From positions 558,001 through 622,000 of the forward strand of contig NZ_CP167068.1 in the NCBI RefSeq assembly GCF_051055405.1: a stretch of 64,000 nucleotides of DNA, written 5' to 3'. The notes beneath the pieces are model-generated. The model saw nothing but the letters and a program-made list of their open reading frames with translations, was not told the DNA's origin and ran no database searches. Every line of letters begins with the position of its first letter. Within the stretch, counting starts at the first letter, position 1. Made by a program: the position numbers and the translations under genes. The stretch comes from Pseudolachnospira sp051055405 (lineage in GTDB: Bacteria; Bacillota; Clostridia; Lachnospirales; Lachnospiraceae). Positions 44,946 to 53,602 of this stretch are shown in pieces.

Positions 44946-45546
44946 AATCATTTTTGCCACCGGAAATGAAGGCAAGATGCGGGAAGTGCGGGAAATTCTT
45001 GCAGATCTTGGATTGGAGATTTTGTCCATGAAAGAGGCGGGAGTTTCTCTTGATATTGTAGAAGACGGAGACTCCTTTGCCGCCAATGCGAAAATTAAAG
45101 CGAGGGCAGTGCAGAAAGAGACGGGAGCTTTGGTACTGGCGGACGATTCGGGTCTTGTCGTGGACTATCTAAACGGAGAACCGGGTGTTTATTCCGCCAG
45201 ATATATGGGAGAAGATACTTCCTATGAGATTAAAAATCAGGCGATTATCGAACGTTTGAAAGGAGTAACAGGTGAGGCGCGGAGCGCTCGCTTTGTTTGT
45301 GCCATCGCCGCAGTTTTTCCAGATGGAAGCGAAGCGGCGGCGGAAGGGACCATTGAAGGCGTGATTGCGGAAGCTCCCAGCGGCCAAGGCGGTTTTGGAT
45401 ACGATCCGATCTTTTACTTGCCGGAGCGCGGTCTCACTACCGCAGATCTTTCCGCTGAAGAAAAGAATGCCATCAGCCACCGGGGAAACGCGCTGCGAAA
45501 GATAAAGCCGTTGATCCGAACATGGCTGGGAGGGCAGGAGGAATGA
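44935..45546 (+). CDS. rdgB: Non-canonical purine NTP pyrophosphatase (RdgB/HAM1)
   Basis: 203 residues. Family marks: FATGNEGKMREVREIL at the N-terminus, LADDSGLVVDYLNGEPGVYSARY near 68-90, GGFGYDPIF near 150 and a terminal ISHRGNALRK. It hydrolyses ITP, XTP and dITP to keep them out of nucleic acids. AAGGAGG precedes the ATG. It overlaps the next gene by 4 bases. Confidence 0.95.
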   Translation: MKNKIIFATGNEGKMREVREILADLGLEILSMKEAGVSLDIVEDGDSFAANAKIKARAVQKETGALVLADDSGLVVDYLNGEPGVYSARYMGEDTSYEIKNQAIIERLKGVTGEARSARFVCAIAAVFPDGSEAAAEGTIEGVIAEAPSGQGGFGYDPIFYLPERGLTTADLSAEEKNAISHRGNALRKIKPLIRTWLGGQEE

Positions 45547-46028
45547 AGGTATTAGTCGTCAGCGATACCCATCGATATCTGAACCACTTTGTGACCGTCC
45601 TGGAACGAGTCAGCCCAGTGGATCGGGTCTTGCATCTGGGCGACGTGGAGGGGGAAGAGGATGTGATCCGCAGTCTCTGCGAAAATGTGCCGGTGGAGTT
45701 TGTAGCGGGAAACAATGATTTCTTTTCTCACGAAGAACGGGAAAAGGAGATTGTATTGGAGAATTACCGCATTTTGATGACCCACGGTCATATGTACGGC
45801 GTATCTACCGGCTTAAGTCGGTTAGCTGCGGAAGGCGAGGCAAGAGGAGCGCAGGTGGTGCTTTATGGACATACACACCGGCCGTTGATCGATCACCGGG
45901 GCGCGTTAACCTTGATGAATCCAGGCAGCCTGTCTTACCCACGTCAGCCAGGAAGGAAGCCGTCCTTTGGAATTTTGGAAATTGATGCAAAGGGAGAAAT
46001 TCATTTTACCATAAATTTTTTAGATTAA
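45543..46028 (+). CDS. YfcE/MJ0936-family metallophosphoesterase
   Basis: 161 residues. Metal-binding motifs DTHRY near 8, HLGDVEG near 37, GNND near 59, THGHMYGV near 79 and YGHTHRP near 105 define a small calcineurin-like phosphodiesterase. The ATG at 45543 overlaps the rdgB stop and follows GGAGGA-type sequence. It is the last gene of the rlm-rdgB-yfcE unit; this order is common in clostridia. Confidence 0.9.
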   Translation: MKVLVVSDTHRYLNHFVTVLERVSPVDRVLHLGDVEGEEDVIRSLCENVPVEFVAGNNDFFSHEEREKEIVLENYRILMTHGHMYGVSTGLSRLAAEGEARGAQVVLYGHTHRPLIDHRGALTLMNPGSLSYPRQPGRKPSFGILEIDAKGEIHFTINFLD

Positions 46029-46032
46029 ATAC

Positions 46033-46061
46033 TTGACAGATTTCGGCCCTTGTAATATAAT
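46033..46061 (+). promoter_or_regulatory. Perfect consensus sigma-A promoter for the tRNA operon
   Basis: TTGACA (46033-46038), 17-base spacer, TATAAT (46056-46061). The first tRNA starts 37 bases after the -10 box. Confidence 0.9.
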
Positions 46062-46097
46062 AACTCTTGCGTCTGTAACGAATGTACGGGGCTCGGA

Positions 46098-46172
46098 CGG
46101 GGTGTGGCTCAGCTTGGCTAGAGCGCCTGGTTTGGGACCAGGAGGTCGCAGGTTCGAATCCTGTCACCCCGA
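46098..46172 (+). tRNA. tRNA-Pro(TGG)
   Basis: Acceptor CGGGGTG pairs with CACCCCG. Anticodon stem CCTGG/CCAGG encloses TTTGGGA, anticodon TGG. T-loop TTCGAAT is present. CCA is not encoded. Confidence 0.95.
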
Positions 46173-46183
46173 TTCGGCAGTAT

Positions 46184-46254
46184 GCGGGTGTAGTTCAATG
46201 GTAGAACACCAGCCTTCCAAGCTGGACACGTGGGTTCGATTCCCATCACCCGCT
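46184..46254 (+). tRNA. tRNA-Gly(TCC)
   Basis: Acceptor GCGGGTG pairs with CACCCGC. Anticodon stem CCAGC/GCTGG encloses CTTCCAA, anticodon TCC. Discriminator T. CCA is not encoded. Confidence 0.95.
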
Positions 46255-46300
46255 TCCTGTGAAAGCAGGAGGATGTTGCGTCTGACTATAGACCTGACAT

Positions 46301-46375
46301 GGTGGGCGTGGCACAGTTGGTTAGCGCGCCAGATTGTGGCTCTGGAGGTCGTGGGTTCGAGTCCCACCCCCCACC
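46301..46375 (+). tRNA. tRNA-His(GTG)
   Basis: Anticodon stem CCAGA/TCTGG encloses TTGTGGC, anticodon GTG. The extra G(-1) at 46301 can pair with C73 at 46375, the histidine identity element. Acceptor pair 6:67 is C-C, a mismatch. CCA is not encoded. Confidence 0.9.
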
Positions 46376-46379
46376 CTAT

Positions 46380-46451
46380 TGGGCTATCGCCAAGCGGTAA
46401 GGCACAGGACTTTGACTCCTGCATGCGTTGGTTCGAATCCAACTAGCCCAG
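46380..46451 (+). tRNA. tRNA-Gln(TTG)
   Basis: Acceptor TGGGCTA pairs with TAGCCCA and the discriminator is G, as usual for Gln. Anticodon stem CAGGA/TCCTG encloses CTTTGAC, anticodon TTG. CCA is not encoded. Confidence 0.95.
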
Positions 46452-46468
46452 CTCGGCGGTAGACGCAG

Positions 46469-46541
46469 GGGCGATTAGCTCAGTCGGTAGAGCACTTGAC
46501 TTTTAATCAAGTTGTCGGGGGTTCGAATCCCCCATCGCTCA
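46469..46541 (+). tRNA. tRNA-Lys(TTT)
   Basis: Acceptor GGGCGAT pairs with ATCGCTC (one G-U). Anticodon stem CTTGA/TCAAG encloses CTTTTAA, anticodon TTT. Discriminator A. CCA is not encoded. Confidence 0.95.
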
Positions 46542-46549
46542 TAGTAAAA

Positions 46550-46574
46550 CCCACGTAGAAACGTGGGATTTTTT
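46550..46574 (+). terminator. Terminator of the tRNA operon
   Basis: CCCACGT-AGAA-ACGTGGG stem-loop followed by ATTTTTT. Confidence 0.9.
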
Positions 46575-46644
46575 GTTTTATAGGAAAGATAAGCGACAAG
46601 ACTTCCCGGTTGGGGAGTCTATTCCAAAGGGGAAAACAAAAGAG

Positions 46645-47550
46645 ATGAATCAGAAAAATCCATCAGCAGGCCACTTAGCTGCCAGCCTGACCATTTTGAT
46701 TTGGGGGACCACCTTTATTGCGACAAAGCTGTTGTTAGTGGATTTTCAGCCGGTGGAGATCTTGTTTTTTCGATTTTTCATTGGGATTGCAGCGTTGTTT
46801 TTGGCCTGTCCCCGCCGATTAAAGCTGACAGATCGGCGTCAGGAGTGGCTGTTTGCCGGAGCGGGGATTTGCGGAGTGACGCTGTACTATCTTTTGGAAA
46901 ATATTGCTCTTACCTATACGATGGCTTCCAATGTGGGAGTGGTATTGTCTGTATCCCCATTTTTTGCAGCAATTTTAACTCATTGGATTTTAAGGGAAGA
47001 AAAACTGCGTTGGAACTTTTTTCTGGGCTTTCTTGCCGCGATTGCTGGAATTGTGCTGATCAGCTGGAATGGGAGCGCAGCGTTCCAATTAAACCCCTTG
47101 GGAGATCTTCTGGCCTTTGCGGCAGCTTTTGTTTGGGGCGTTTATTCCATACTGACGAGGAAGATCAGCAGTCTGGGATATCCCACGGTGCTGACGACCA
47201 GGCGTACCTTTTTTTATGGTCTAGTTTTTATGATACCCGCCCTCTTTTTGATGGATTTTCGGTTGGAGCTTGTTCGTTTTACCCAGCCGGGAAATTTATT
47301 TAATATATTATTTCTTGGCCTTGGGGCGTCCGCGCTCTGTTTTGTCACTTGGAACTATGCCGTCCGCAGCTTAGGGGTTTTAAAAACGAGCGTTTACATT
47401 TACGGGGTACCGGTTATTACGGTGATCACTTCCGCCCTGATTTTGCACGAGACGATTACTCCTATGGCGATTCTGGGAACAGTATTAACGCTTTCGGGGC
47501 TGATCATCTCGGAGGCAAAATGGGGAAAAGAAAGAGCGCGGAAGGAATAG
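46645..47550 (+). CDS. EamA/DMT-family transporter
   Basis: 301 residues, ten predicted membrane helices in two EamA repeats. ILIWGTTFIATKLLL opens the first; GDLLAFAAAFVWGVYSILTRK opens the second. Drug/metabolite exporters of this group move amino acids or metabolites; substrate unknown. The ATG at 46645 was chosen because it starts just before the first helix with AAGGGG upstream; an in-frame TTG at 46573 lies in the tRNA terminator. Confidence 0.85.
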   Translation: MNQKNPSAGHLAASLTILIWGTTFIATKLLLVDFQPVEILFFRFFIGIAALFLACPRRLKLTDRRQEWLFAGAGICGVTLYYLLENIALTYTMASNVGVVLSVSPFFAAILTHWILREEKLRWNFFLGFLAAIAGIVLISWNGSAAFQLNPLGDLLAFAAAFVWGVYSILTRKISSLGYPTVLTTRRTFFYGLVFMIPALFLMDFRLELVRFTQPGNLFNILFLGLGASALCFVTWNYAVRSLGVLKTSVYIYGVPVITVITSALILHETITPMAILGTVLTLSGLIISEAKWGKERARKE

Positions 47551-47554
47551 GAAC

Positions 47555-47944
47555 CTAGCTACTAGTTTCATCCGAGCGTTCATCCTGAGCGGGTTTTGTT
47601 TTTTCTGAGATATTAAAGGCAGCTTGCGATTCATCGGCTGTCTTTTTTATTTGGATTCCAAGTATTTTGGCCAGATTATTGACTGCCTTTCCCATATAGA
47701 GAAAGATGGCTGAGTGCATAAAAATGCAGGGAGTGACTCCGAGGGAGGACAGATCGACCCGGTCAAAACAAAATGCCATTCCGATAAATACCAAGCCGAT
47801 GATACCAGCCTTGGCGATTCCATTGAAAAGAAATTTGAGGTCAAAGTTTAATTTGTTGATTCCAACTTTATAGTAAAGTCCAAGCAGGATATTCATTCCT
47901 ATGCTGACAAGCAGAACCGGAAGATAATGTAAAATATCTTTCAT
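47555..47944 (-). CDS. Small membrane protein, phage-holin-like
   Basis: 129 residues with three or four hydrophobic segments (about 8-28, 45-62, 68-90) and a hydrophilic C-terminal tail. The N-terminal pattern (short helix, LLGLYYKVGINKLNFD, then a second helix) resembles phage holins. GAGGAA lies 3 bases before the ATG. No endolysin or other phage gene is near, so this is either a relic or a host protein of holin-like shape. It converges on the DMT gene with 4 bases between stops. Confidence 0.5.
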   Translation of the reverse strand: MKDILHYLPVLLVSIGMNILLGLYYKVGINKLNFDLKFLFNGIAKAGIIGLVFIGMAFCFDRVDLSSLGVTPCIFMHSAIFLYMGKAVNNLAKILGIQIKKTADESQAAFNISEKTKPAQDERSDETSS

Positions 47945-48152
47945 ATTTCCTCGCGATAAGCAGTCTTTCTATATGTTATTCCCCGTGTAGGATTCCGTTC
48001 CCTGTAAAACAGGCGAATACCTGACAGCACTATTATTTTGAAAAAATGAAATCTTTGCGAAATCGAAAGGTGCTACCTTTACACAGATTTTACAATCCTA
48101 TGTTATGGTGAAGGTAACAAATAGAAAAGAGGAAAAAGGAGAGACTGAGAAG

Positions 48153-49808
48153 ATGACAGTTTCTGATATCGGCATGCTTTTTCAATTCGTCGGCGGATTG
48201 GGCATGTTTCTTTATGGAATGAACACGATGGCGGAAGGACTCCAGCAGTCCGCTGGGGGAAAAATGAAAAAATGGCTGGAGATTTTAACAAATAACCGTT
48301 TGATGGGAGTGATAGCAGGAGCGCTGATTACAGCGGTGATTCAAAGTTCTTCCGCCACGACAGTGATGGTAGTCGGCTTTGTCAATGCCGGTTTGCTGAG
48401 TTTGAATCAGGCGGTTGGCGTGATTATGGGAGCCAATATTGGAACAACCGTGACCAGTTGGCTGGTATCCATGAGCGAGTGGGGCAGCATCCTGAAACCG
48501 GAATTTTTTGCTCCCCTTTTAATCGGGGCCGGAGCTTTGATGCAGATGTTTAGCAAAAAGTCTGGGAGAAAGCGAGTAGGAGAAATTCTGCTGGGATTTG
48601 GGATATTGTTTGTGGGACTCAGTTTCATGTCGGGAGCCATCGAGCCGTACCGGAATGCGCCCGTCTTTGCGTCGGCGTTTGCTTTGCTTGGGAAAAATCC
48701 GATTTTGGGAATTTTAACGGGCGCTGCGGTGACGGCGGTGATTCAAAGTTCTTCCGCCTCCGTCGGTATTTTACAGACCCTGGCAAAAAACGGTGTGGTA
48801 ACCTGGAATTCAGCGATTTACATTACGCTGGGGCAAAATATTGGAACTTGTGTGACGGCTCTTTTAGCCAGCGCTGGCGGACATAAGACGGCAAAGAGGG
48901 CGGCCGTTATCCATCTGCTGTTTAATGTGATTGGCGCAGTGATTTTTGGTGCAGGCAGCTTTTTACTGCTGGTTCTTTTTCCGAAGTGGGGAATTCAGCC
49001 CGTCAACAGCGTAGGGATTTCTGTGTTCCATACGGTATTTAATGTTACCAATACACTGCTTCTTTTCCCTTTTGCGGGAAAGCTTGTAAAGCTGTCGGAG
49101 AAACTTCTACCGGAGGAAGTCGGCGGAGAAAACGATCCGATTCAAGGCGTGCGCCAGCGTTTGGCGGAGTATCGCTCGGATACGCCGGCCTTTGCCTTGG
49201 AGGCTGCGACTTATGAAGTGGCAGCCATGGGAAACGTGTGTCTGAAAAATGTGCGAACGGCGATGGACGCCCTAAAAAATAGGGACGAGGATGCAGTCCG
49301 ACAGGTATTGAAACGGGAGGATGAGATCGATCAGTTGGAAACCCTTTTGACAGAATACATGGTGAAGCTAAATCATCTGCCGTTAAATGAAGCACAGTCT
49401 ATGCAGCTAAGGAATCTGATTTATACGATCAACGATTTGGAACGTATGGGGGATCATGCAGAAAATCTGGCGGAATTGGCGCAGACTCGCATTCAAAACG
49501 ACCTGGAATTTTCTCCTATGGCGCTGGAAGAACTCTCCGGGATGGGCGCCTGTGTAACGGAAGCGGTGGAATGTGCAATTTCGTCCCGCACACATTTACG
49601 CATCTGTGATGTAAAGCGAGTGGAGGAGTTGGAGAAGACAGTAGATGCTAAGGAGAAGAAATTTCGTGGGGAGCATATCGACCGTTTAGCCTGCGGCGAT
49701 TGCCAGGCTCATGCGGGCGTTATTTTCCTGGACGCGATCAGTAATCTGGAAAGAATCTGCGACCATGCGGAAAATATTGCCGGGTATGTGGCGGCGGAGC
49801 AACTGTAA
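48153..49808 (+). CDS. Na/Pi cotransporter family protein with C-terminal PhoU domain
   Basis: 551 residues. Two NptA-type repeats carry the matching QSSSATTVMVVGFVNAG near 67 and QSSSASVGILQTLAKNG near 208, with GANIGTT and GQNIGTC following. The last ~190 residues are a PhoU-like helical domain (DEIDQLETLLTEYM, INDLERMGDHAENLAEL, ISNLERICDHAENIAGY). It probably takes up or releases phosphate in a sodium-linked way. AAAAAGGAGAG precedes the ATG at 48153; an ATG at 48105 has no ribosome-binding site. Confidence 0.9.
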   Translation: MTVSDIGMLFQFVGGLGMFLYGMNTMAEGLQQSAGGKMKKWLEILTNNRLMGVIAGALITAVIQSSSATTVMVVGFVNAGLLSLNQAVGVIMGANIGTTVTSWLVSMSEWGSILKPEFFAPLLIGAGALMQMFSKKSGRKRVGEILLGFGILFVGLSFMSGAIEPYRNAPVFASAFALLGKNPILGILTGAAVTAVIQSSSASVGILQTLAKNGVVTWNSAIYITLGQNIGTCVTALLASAGGHKTAKRAAVIHLLFNVIGAVIFGAGSFLLLVLFPKWGIQPVNSVGISVFHTVFNVTNTLLLFPFAGKLVKLSEKLLPEEVGGENDPIQGVRQRLAEYRSDTPAFALEAATYEVAAMGNVCLKNVRTAMDALKNRDEDAVRQVLKREDEIDQLETLLTEYMVKLNHLPLNEAQSMQLRNLIYTINDLERMGDHAENLAELAQTRIQNDLEFSPMALEELSGMGACVTEAVECAISSRTHLRICDVKRVEELEKTVDAKEKKFRGEHIDRLACGDCQAHAGVIFLDAISNLERICDHAENIAGYVAAEQL

Positions 49809-49823
49809 TATTTCCTAAATAAG

Positions 49824-49867
49824 AAAGCCGCAGGCGGTAGGAAGGTCCGCTGCGGCTTTGTGTTTTT
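49824..49867. terminator. Rho-independent terminator between convergent genes
   Basis: AAAGCCGCAG pairs with CTGCGGCTTT; the sequence continues TGTGTTTTT. The A-rich left flank makes it a possible terminator on the minus strand too. Confidence 0.7.
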
Positions 49868-49992
49868 GGATAGGAAATTTTTTGCGTTCTTTTTCGGAAA
49901 GGTGAGGAGGAATTCCGTTGGCATTGTGGATTTTGCATCCACGTACTATATCATATGGTATCTTCCGAAAATGGTGCGCGTTTGGGGAAAGA

Positions 49993-51531
49993 TTATTCCA
50001 CCTCTGCCAGAATCAGGCCCTCCGGGGTCAAACGGTATTGTCTGGTGCACACTTCCCTCAAAAATTTTCTGTCATGGGAAACGCTGATGATCGCTCCGGA
50101 ATAAGAACGGAGCATATCTCGGATCACTGGATTGGAGAGCGGGGAAAAATTCCGGGTCGGCTCGTCCAAAAGCAGCACAGGGCAGCCGGACAGCGAGAGG
50201 GAAAGCAGGAGAATTTTGGCTTTTTGCCCTCCCGATAACTCGCGTATCGGATGACTGCATTCTTCCTTTGTATATTTTAGGCTTCCCAGATACGTACAAA
50301 TACGACTGATCTCTTCTTTGGTTCCTGTATGAGAAAGGGCCTCTACCGGCGTTTGCTCCATATTAAGAACGTCCTCGTAATTTTGCGGCATATAAGCGGC
50401 AAAGAGGTCGGAGCGGTTGGAAAAAGAGGCGGCTACTTGCTTTAACAGGGACGACTTTCCAACTCCATTTTCACCGAAAATGCCGATTTTTTCTGGACCA
50501 ATAACAGAAAGGCGAATGTTCTGGGCCAGAATTTTTTCACCAACTTTCAATACAGGGAGCTGAAAATCCAATACTTGTTTTCCCGCTGGTATTTGTATCT
50601 GATCGGAAAAGCGAAAGAAAATAGCTTCCTCAAAATCTGGCCGTTTGGTAAGGCTATCCTTCTCCTTTTCAAAGCGGCGTTCCATGGATTTGACTGAGTG
50701 CATCTTTTTCTTTAGGATTGCCGCGCCAAAGGGGTCTTGGCGTGAGATCGCGTTTTGCTGATGCGCTACCTTTTGTTCCATCCGGTGAAGCCGCGTTTGT
50801 TTCTTTTCAAATTCGCTCTGTTCCTTTTTGGCTGCCTGTTCCTGCCGCTCCATCTGACGAGTTCTTTGTTCAACATACGCTAGGTAAGACGTACGGGCGA
50901 TGGTATGTCGGGGAACTGACTTTTTTCGCACGAGTTCCAAATGGATAATCACGTTTGCCGTGCGTTCCAGCAGCGTTTCATCGTGGGAGATAAAGAGGAC
51001 TGGCTGAGGACAAGTAGAAATAAACTGTTCCAGCCATTCCAATGTATCCATGTCCATGTCGTTGGAGGGCTCATCCAGAAGCAGGATATCCGGGGCATCC
51101 AAAAGTAAGCGGGCAAATTGGAGTTTGGTGCGTTCGCCCCCGGACAAGGTCCCGATTTTTTGTTCAGAAAAAAATAAATCCAAAGGGAAGTGAAGTCTCG
51201 AGGCCAGGGCGGAAAGCTCCTTTGGCGTCTGGTCATAAAAGGAGGGAAGGGAAGAAATCCAATCAAAGACAGAACGTTTTTTGTCTTCTTCCTCCCATTC
51301 TTGCTTTAGATATCCGATCGGTTTCTCGTTTCGGAGAATTTCGCCGCTATATTCCACGTAGCGTTCGGCGTCAGGGTCTTTTGCAATCAGTTTTAGCAGT
51401 GTGGATTTTCCGTTGCCTTCCTCACCGATGACAGCCGCCTTGTCGCCGGGGCGCAGCACAAAGGAAAAATCGGAGAGGAGCGGGCGCAAGTCTTTTTTAT
51501 GGGTGATGGTTAAGTTCTTTATTTGTAACAT
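49993..51531 (-). CDS. ABC-F family ATPase, probable ribosome-protection type
   Basis: 512 residues, two ABC domains and no membrane segments. Domain 1: Walker A GEEGNGKST near 37, signature LSGGERTK near 130, Walker B ILLLDEPSNDMD. A long basic linker with EKKQTRLHRMEQKVAHQ follows. Domain 2: Walker A GENGVGKSS near 349, signature LSGGQKAK and Walker B VLLLDEPTRNFSPLS. The DEPTRNFSPLS form and the leader arrangement resemble antibiotic-resistance ABC-Fs (Lsa/Vml/Vga-like) more than EttA/Uup housekeeping forms, but this needs a phylogeny. Confidence 0.85.
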   Translation of the reverse strand: MLQIKNLTITHKKDLRPLLSDFSFVLRPGDKAAVIGEEGNGKSTLLKLIAKDPDAERYVEYSGEILRNEKPIGYLKQEWEEEDKKRSVFDWISSLPSFYDQTPKELSALASRLHFPLDLFFSEQKIGTLSGGERTKLQFARLLLDAPDILLLDEPSNDMDMDTLEWLEQFISTCPQPVLFISHDETLLERTANVIIHLELVRKKSVPRHTIARTSYLAYVEQRTRQMERQEQAAKKEQSEFEKKQTRLHRMEQKVAHQQNAISRQDPFGAAILKKKMHSVKSMERRFEKEKDSLTKRPDFEEAIFFRFSDQIQIPAGKQVLDFQLPVLKVGEKILAQNIRLSVIGPEKIGIFGENGVGKSSLLKQVAASFSNRSDLFAAYMPQNYEDVLNMEQTPVEALSHTGTKEEISRICTYLGSLKYTKEECSHPIRELSGGQKAKILLLSLSLSGCPVLLLDEPTRNFSPLSNPVIRDMLRSYSGAIISVSHDRKFLREVCTRQYRLTPEGLILAEVE

Positions 51532-51741
51532 AAAAAGCCTCCTTTTGCGTCTTTCGGTTTGACTGCCCGCCGAAAACTAGCGATACAAAAAGAGACTTGA
51601 CCTTTGTATATCAAGACAACATGTATCACAGCTTATGTTTCGGAATACAGAAAAAAAATCTGCCGGGCAGACTGGTAAAAATATTCTGTCGTTCACGAAT
51701 CATCGCTTACTGAAACATGTTATCCCCTTTCTTTCTTTGCT
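51532..51741 (-). promoter_or_regulatory. ABC-F leader with short reading frames and an intrinsic-terminator-like hairpin
   Basis: From the promoter at 51748-51776 the minus strand transcribes about 210 bases before the ATPase start. It holds a 3-codon frame (Met-Phe-Gln-stop, 51718-51707) behind AAAGGGG and a 25-codon frame (51703-51626). A 5-bp stem TCTGC/GCAGA (51659-51671) is followed in transcription by eight Ts (51658-51651), and a second ATACAAA/TTTGTAT hairpin lies nearer the gene. This is the layout of ribosome-stalling attenuators controlling resistance ABC-F genes. Confidence 0.5.
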
Positions 51742-51747
51742 AGGGGA

Positions 51748-51776
51748 ATTATAGCATGGAAGAACAACCTTGTCAA
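51748..51776 (-). promoter_or_regulatory. Perfect consensus promoter for the ABC-F gene
   Basis: Read on the minus strand: TTGACA (51776-51771), 17-base spacer, TATAAT (51753-51748). Confidence 0.9.
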
Positions 51777-51813
51777 TTTGCAAAAAAGTTGTACGAATAT
51801 CCCCCAGGGGGGC

Positions 51814-51842
51814 TTGTGAAGAATTTCTCAATTTGCTACAAT
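51814..51842 (+). promoter_or_regulatory. Candidate promoter for the peptide/nickel ABC operon
   Basis: TTGTGA (51814-51819), 17-base spacer, TACAAT (51837-51842). A CCCCC-A-GGGGGG dyad at 51801-51812 touches the -35 region and could be a regulator site. Together with the ABC-F leader and promoter this accounts for the 388-base gap. Confidence 0.55.
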
Positions 51843-51919
51843 GAGTGTCGTAATGAGGCGGATATCGGGGGCCTTGTTCATGAGCAATGAAAAGCTAGTA
51901 TAAAATGGGGGATGAGACG

Positions 51920-53596
51920 ATGCAAAAGAATATAAGGAGGGCGTTGGGAGCGGCTGTTGCCGCCGCGCTATTTGTGGCTGGCTGTGGCAGCCAGGCGCCG
52001 GAAACACAGACCGCTTCCGGTACGCAAGCAGGTACGGCTGCTCGGACAGAGATGCCGAGTGCGGGGACTTCGGCGGAAGGATCTGATGTGAGCATAACGG
52101 AAGCGGGCGGCTCGGTTGTCGTGACGATGCCGCCTACCTCAGAACCGGAGGCGGGATTTGACCCGGCCTATGGCTGGGGCGCCGGAGAGCATGTTCATGA
52201 ACCGTTGATCCAGAGCACTCTGACGGTGACGACGAAGGATTTAAAGATTGGGAAGGATTTAGCCACGGACTATCAGATGAGCGAAGATGGGCTGACCTGG
52301 GTGGTTCAAATACGGGACGATGTGAAGTTTACCGACGGGGAGGCTTTGACGGCGTCGGATGTGGCGTTTACCTATAACAAAGTAAAAGAAAAAAGTACGG
52401 TTAATGATTTTACCATGTTGAAGGAAGCGGTTGCGGTGGATGATACTACCGTGGAATTCCACATGGAAAAGCCGTACTCCATCTGGCCCTATACGATGGC
52501 GATTGTGGGAATTGTGCCGGAGCATGCTTATGATAAAAGTTATGGCCAGCGCCCCATTGGCTCTGGCCGTTACATCATGAAACAGTGGGATAAGGGCCAG
52601 CAGGTGATCTTCGAGGCGAATCCCGATTACTATGGAGAGCAGCCGAAGATGAAGAAGGTAACGGTTTTGTTTATGGAGGAGGAAGCGGCCCTGGCAGCTG
52701 CCCAGGCGGGGCAGGTAGACGTGGCCCATACGGCGGCATCCTATTCCGATTTGACTTTGGACGGTTATTATCTCTTTTCGGCAGCCAGCGTGGACAATCG
52801 GGGATTTAATTTGCCATCTATAAAGAAAGCGGAAAAAGACGGACTTACGATAGGAAATGATTTCACTTCCGATATAGCGGTTCGCCGGGCGATCAATATT
52901 GGCTTGAATCGGGAAGAGATGATTCAAAATGTGTTAAACGGCCATGGGACGCCGGCCTATAGCATCTGCGATAAGATGCCGTGGTATAATCCGGATTCCG
53001 AGGTTTCTTATGATCCGCAGGCAGCGGTGAAGATTTTGGAGGAAGCAGGATGGAGCCTTGGCTCGGATGGGATTCGGGAAAAAGACGGCGTGCGTGCGGA
53101 AATGACGCTGATGTTCAGCAATGGGGATTCTGTCCGTCAGGCATTGGCCGAGGATACGGCCAATCAGCTGAAGGAGCTGGGCATCTCGGTGAAAACGGAA
53201 GGCGTCGGCTGGGATGTGGCCTATGACCGGGCGCAGAGCGAGCCTTTGGTTTGGGGATGGGGCGCTCATACGCCAATGGAGCTTTATAACATTTATCATA
53301 CGAAGGCGCAGACTGGCTTGGCGGAATACTCTCCTTATAGCAATGAGGCGGTAGATCGGTATATGGATCAGGCGTTGGAGACCGAGCTTTCCGATTCCTA
53401 TGAGCTTTGGCAGAAAGCGCAGTGGGACGGGACCGCCGGCGTCACCCAGGAAGGCGACGTTCCATGGGTTTGGCTCTGCAATGTGGATCATCTGTACTTT
53501 GTGCGGGACGGTCTTGCGGTAGCGGATCAGAAGATTCACCCTCATGGCCATGGCTGGTCGATCGTTAACAATGTCGATGAATGGGAATGGAAATAA
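51920..53596 (+). CDS. Family 5 (peptide/nickel) ABC transporter substrate-binding lipoprotein
   Basis: 558 residues. Signal peptide with lipobox VAGC near residue 22. SBP_bac_5 marks: WVVQIRDDVKFTDGEALTASDVAFTYN near 130-155, GSGRYIMKQWDKGQQVIFEANPDYYGE near 215, AVRRAINIGLNREEMIQN near 320. The C-terminus has IHPHGHGW, a histidine cluster that would suit a metal or metal-chelate ligand. The ATG at 51920 follows GGGGATGAG; the ATG at 51905 is less well placed. It is the first gene of a complete importer. Confidence 0.85.
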   Translation: MQKNIRRALGAAVAAALFVAGCGSQAPETQTASGTQAGTAARTEMPSAGTSAEGSDVSITEAGGSVVVTMPPTSEPEAGFDPAYGWGAGEHVHEPLIQSTLTVTTKDLKIGKDLATDYQMSEDGLTWVVQIRDDVKFTDGEALTASDVAFTYNKVKEKSTVNDFTMLKEAVAVDDTTVEFHMEKPYSIWPYTMAIVGIVPEHAYDKSYGQRPIGSGRYIMKQWDKGQQVIFEANPDYYGEQPKMKKVTVLFMEEEAALAAAQAGQVDVAHTAASYSDLTLDGYYLFSAASVDNRGFNLPSIKKAEKDGLTIGNDFTSDIAVRRAINIGLNREEMIQNVLNGHGTPAYSICDKMPWYNPDSEVSYDPQAAVKILEEAGWSLGSDGIREKDGVRAEMTLMFSNGDSVRQALAEDTANQLKELGISVKTEGVGWDVAYDRAQSEPLVWGWGAHTPMELYNIYHTKAQTGLAEYSPYSNEAVDRYMDQALETELSDSYELWQKAQWDGTAGVTQEGDVPWVWLCNVDHLYFVRDGLAVADQKIHPHGHGWSIVNNVDEWEWK

Positions 53597-53602
53597 ACAA
53601 TC

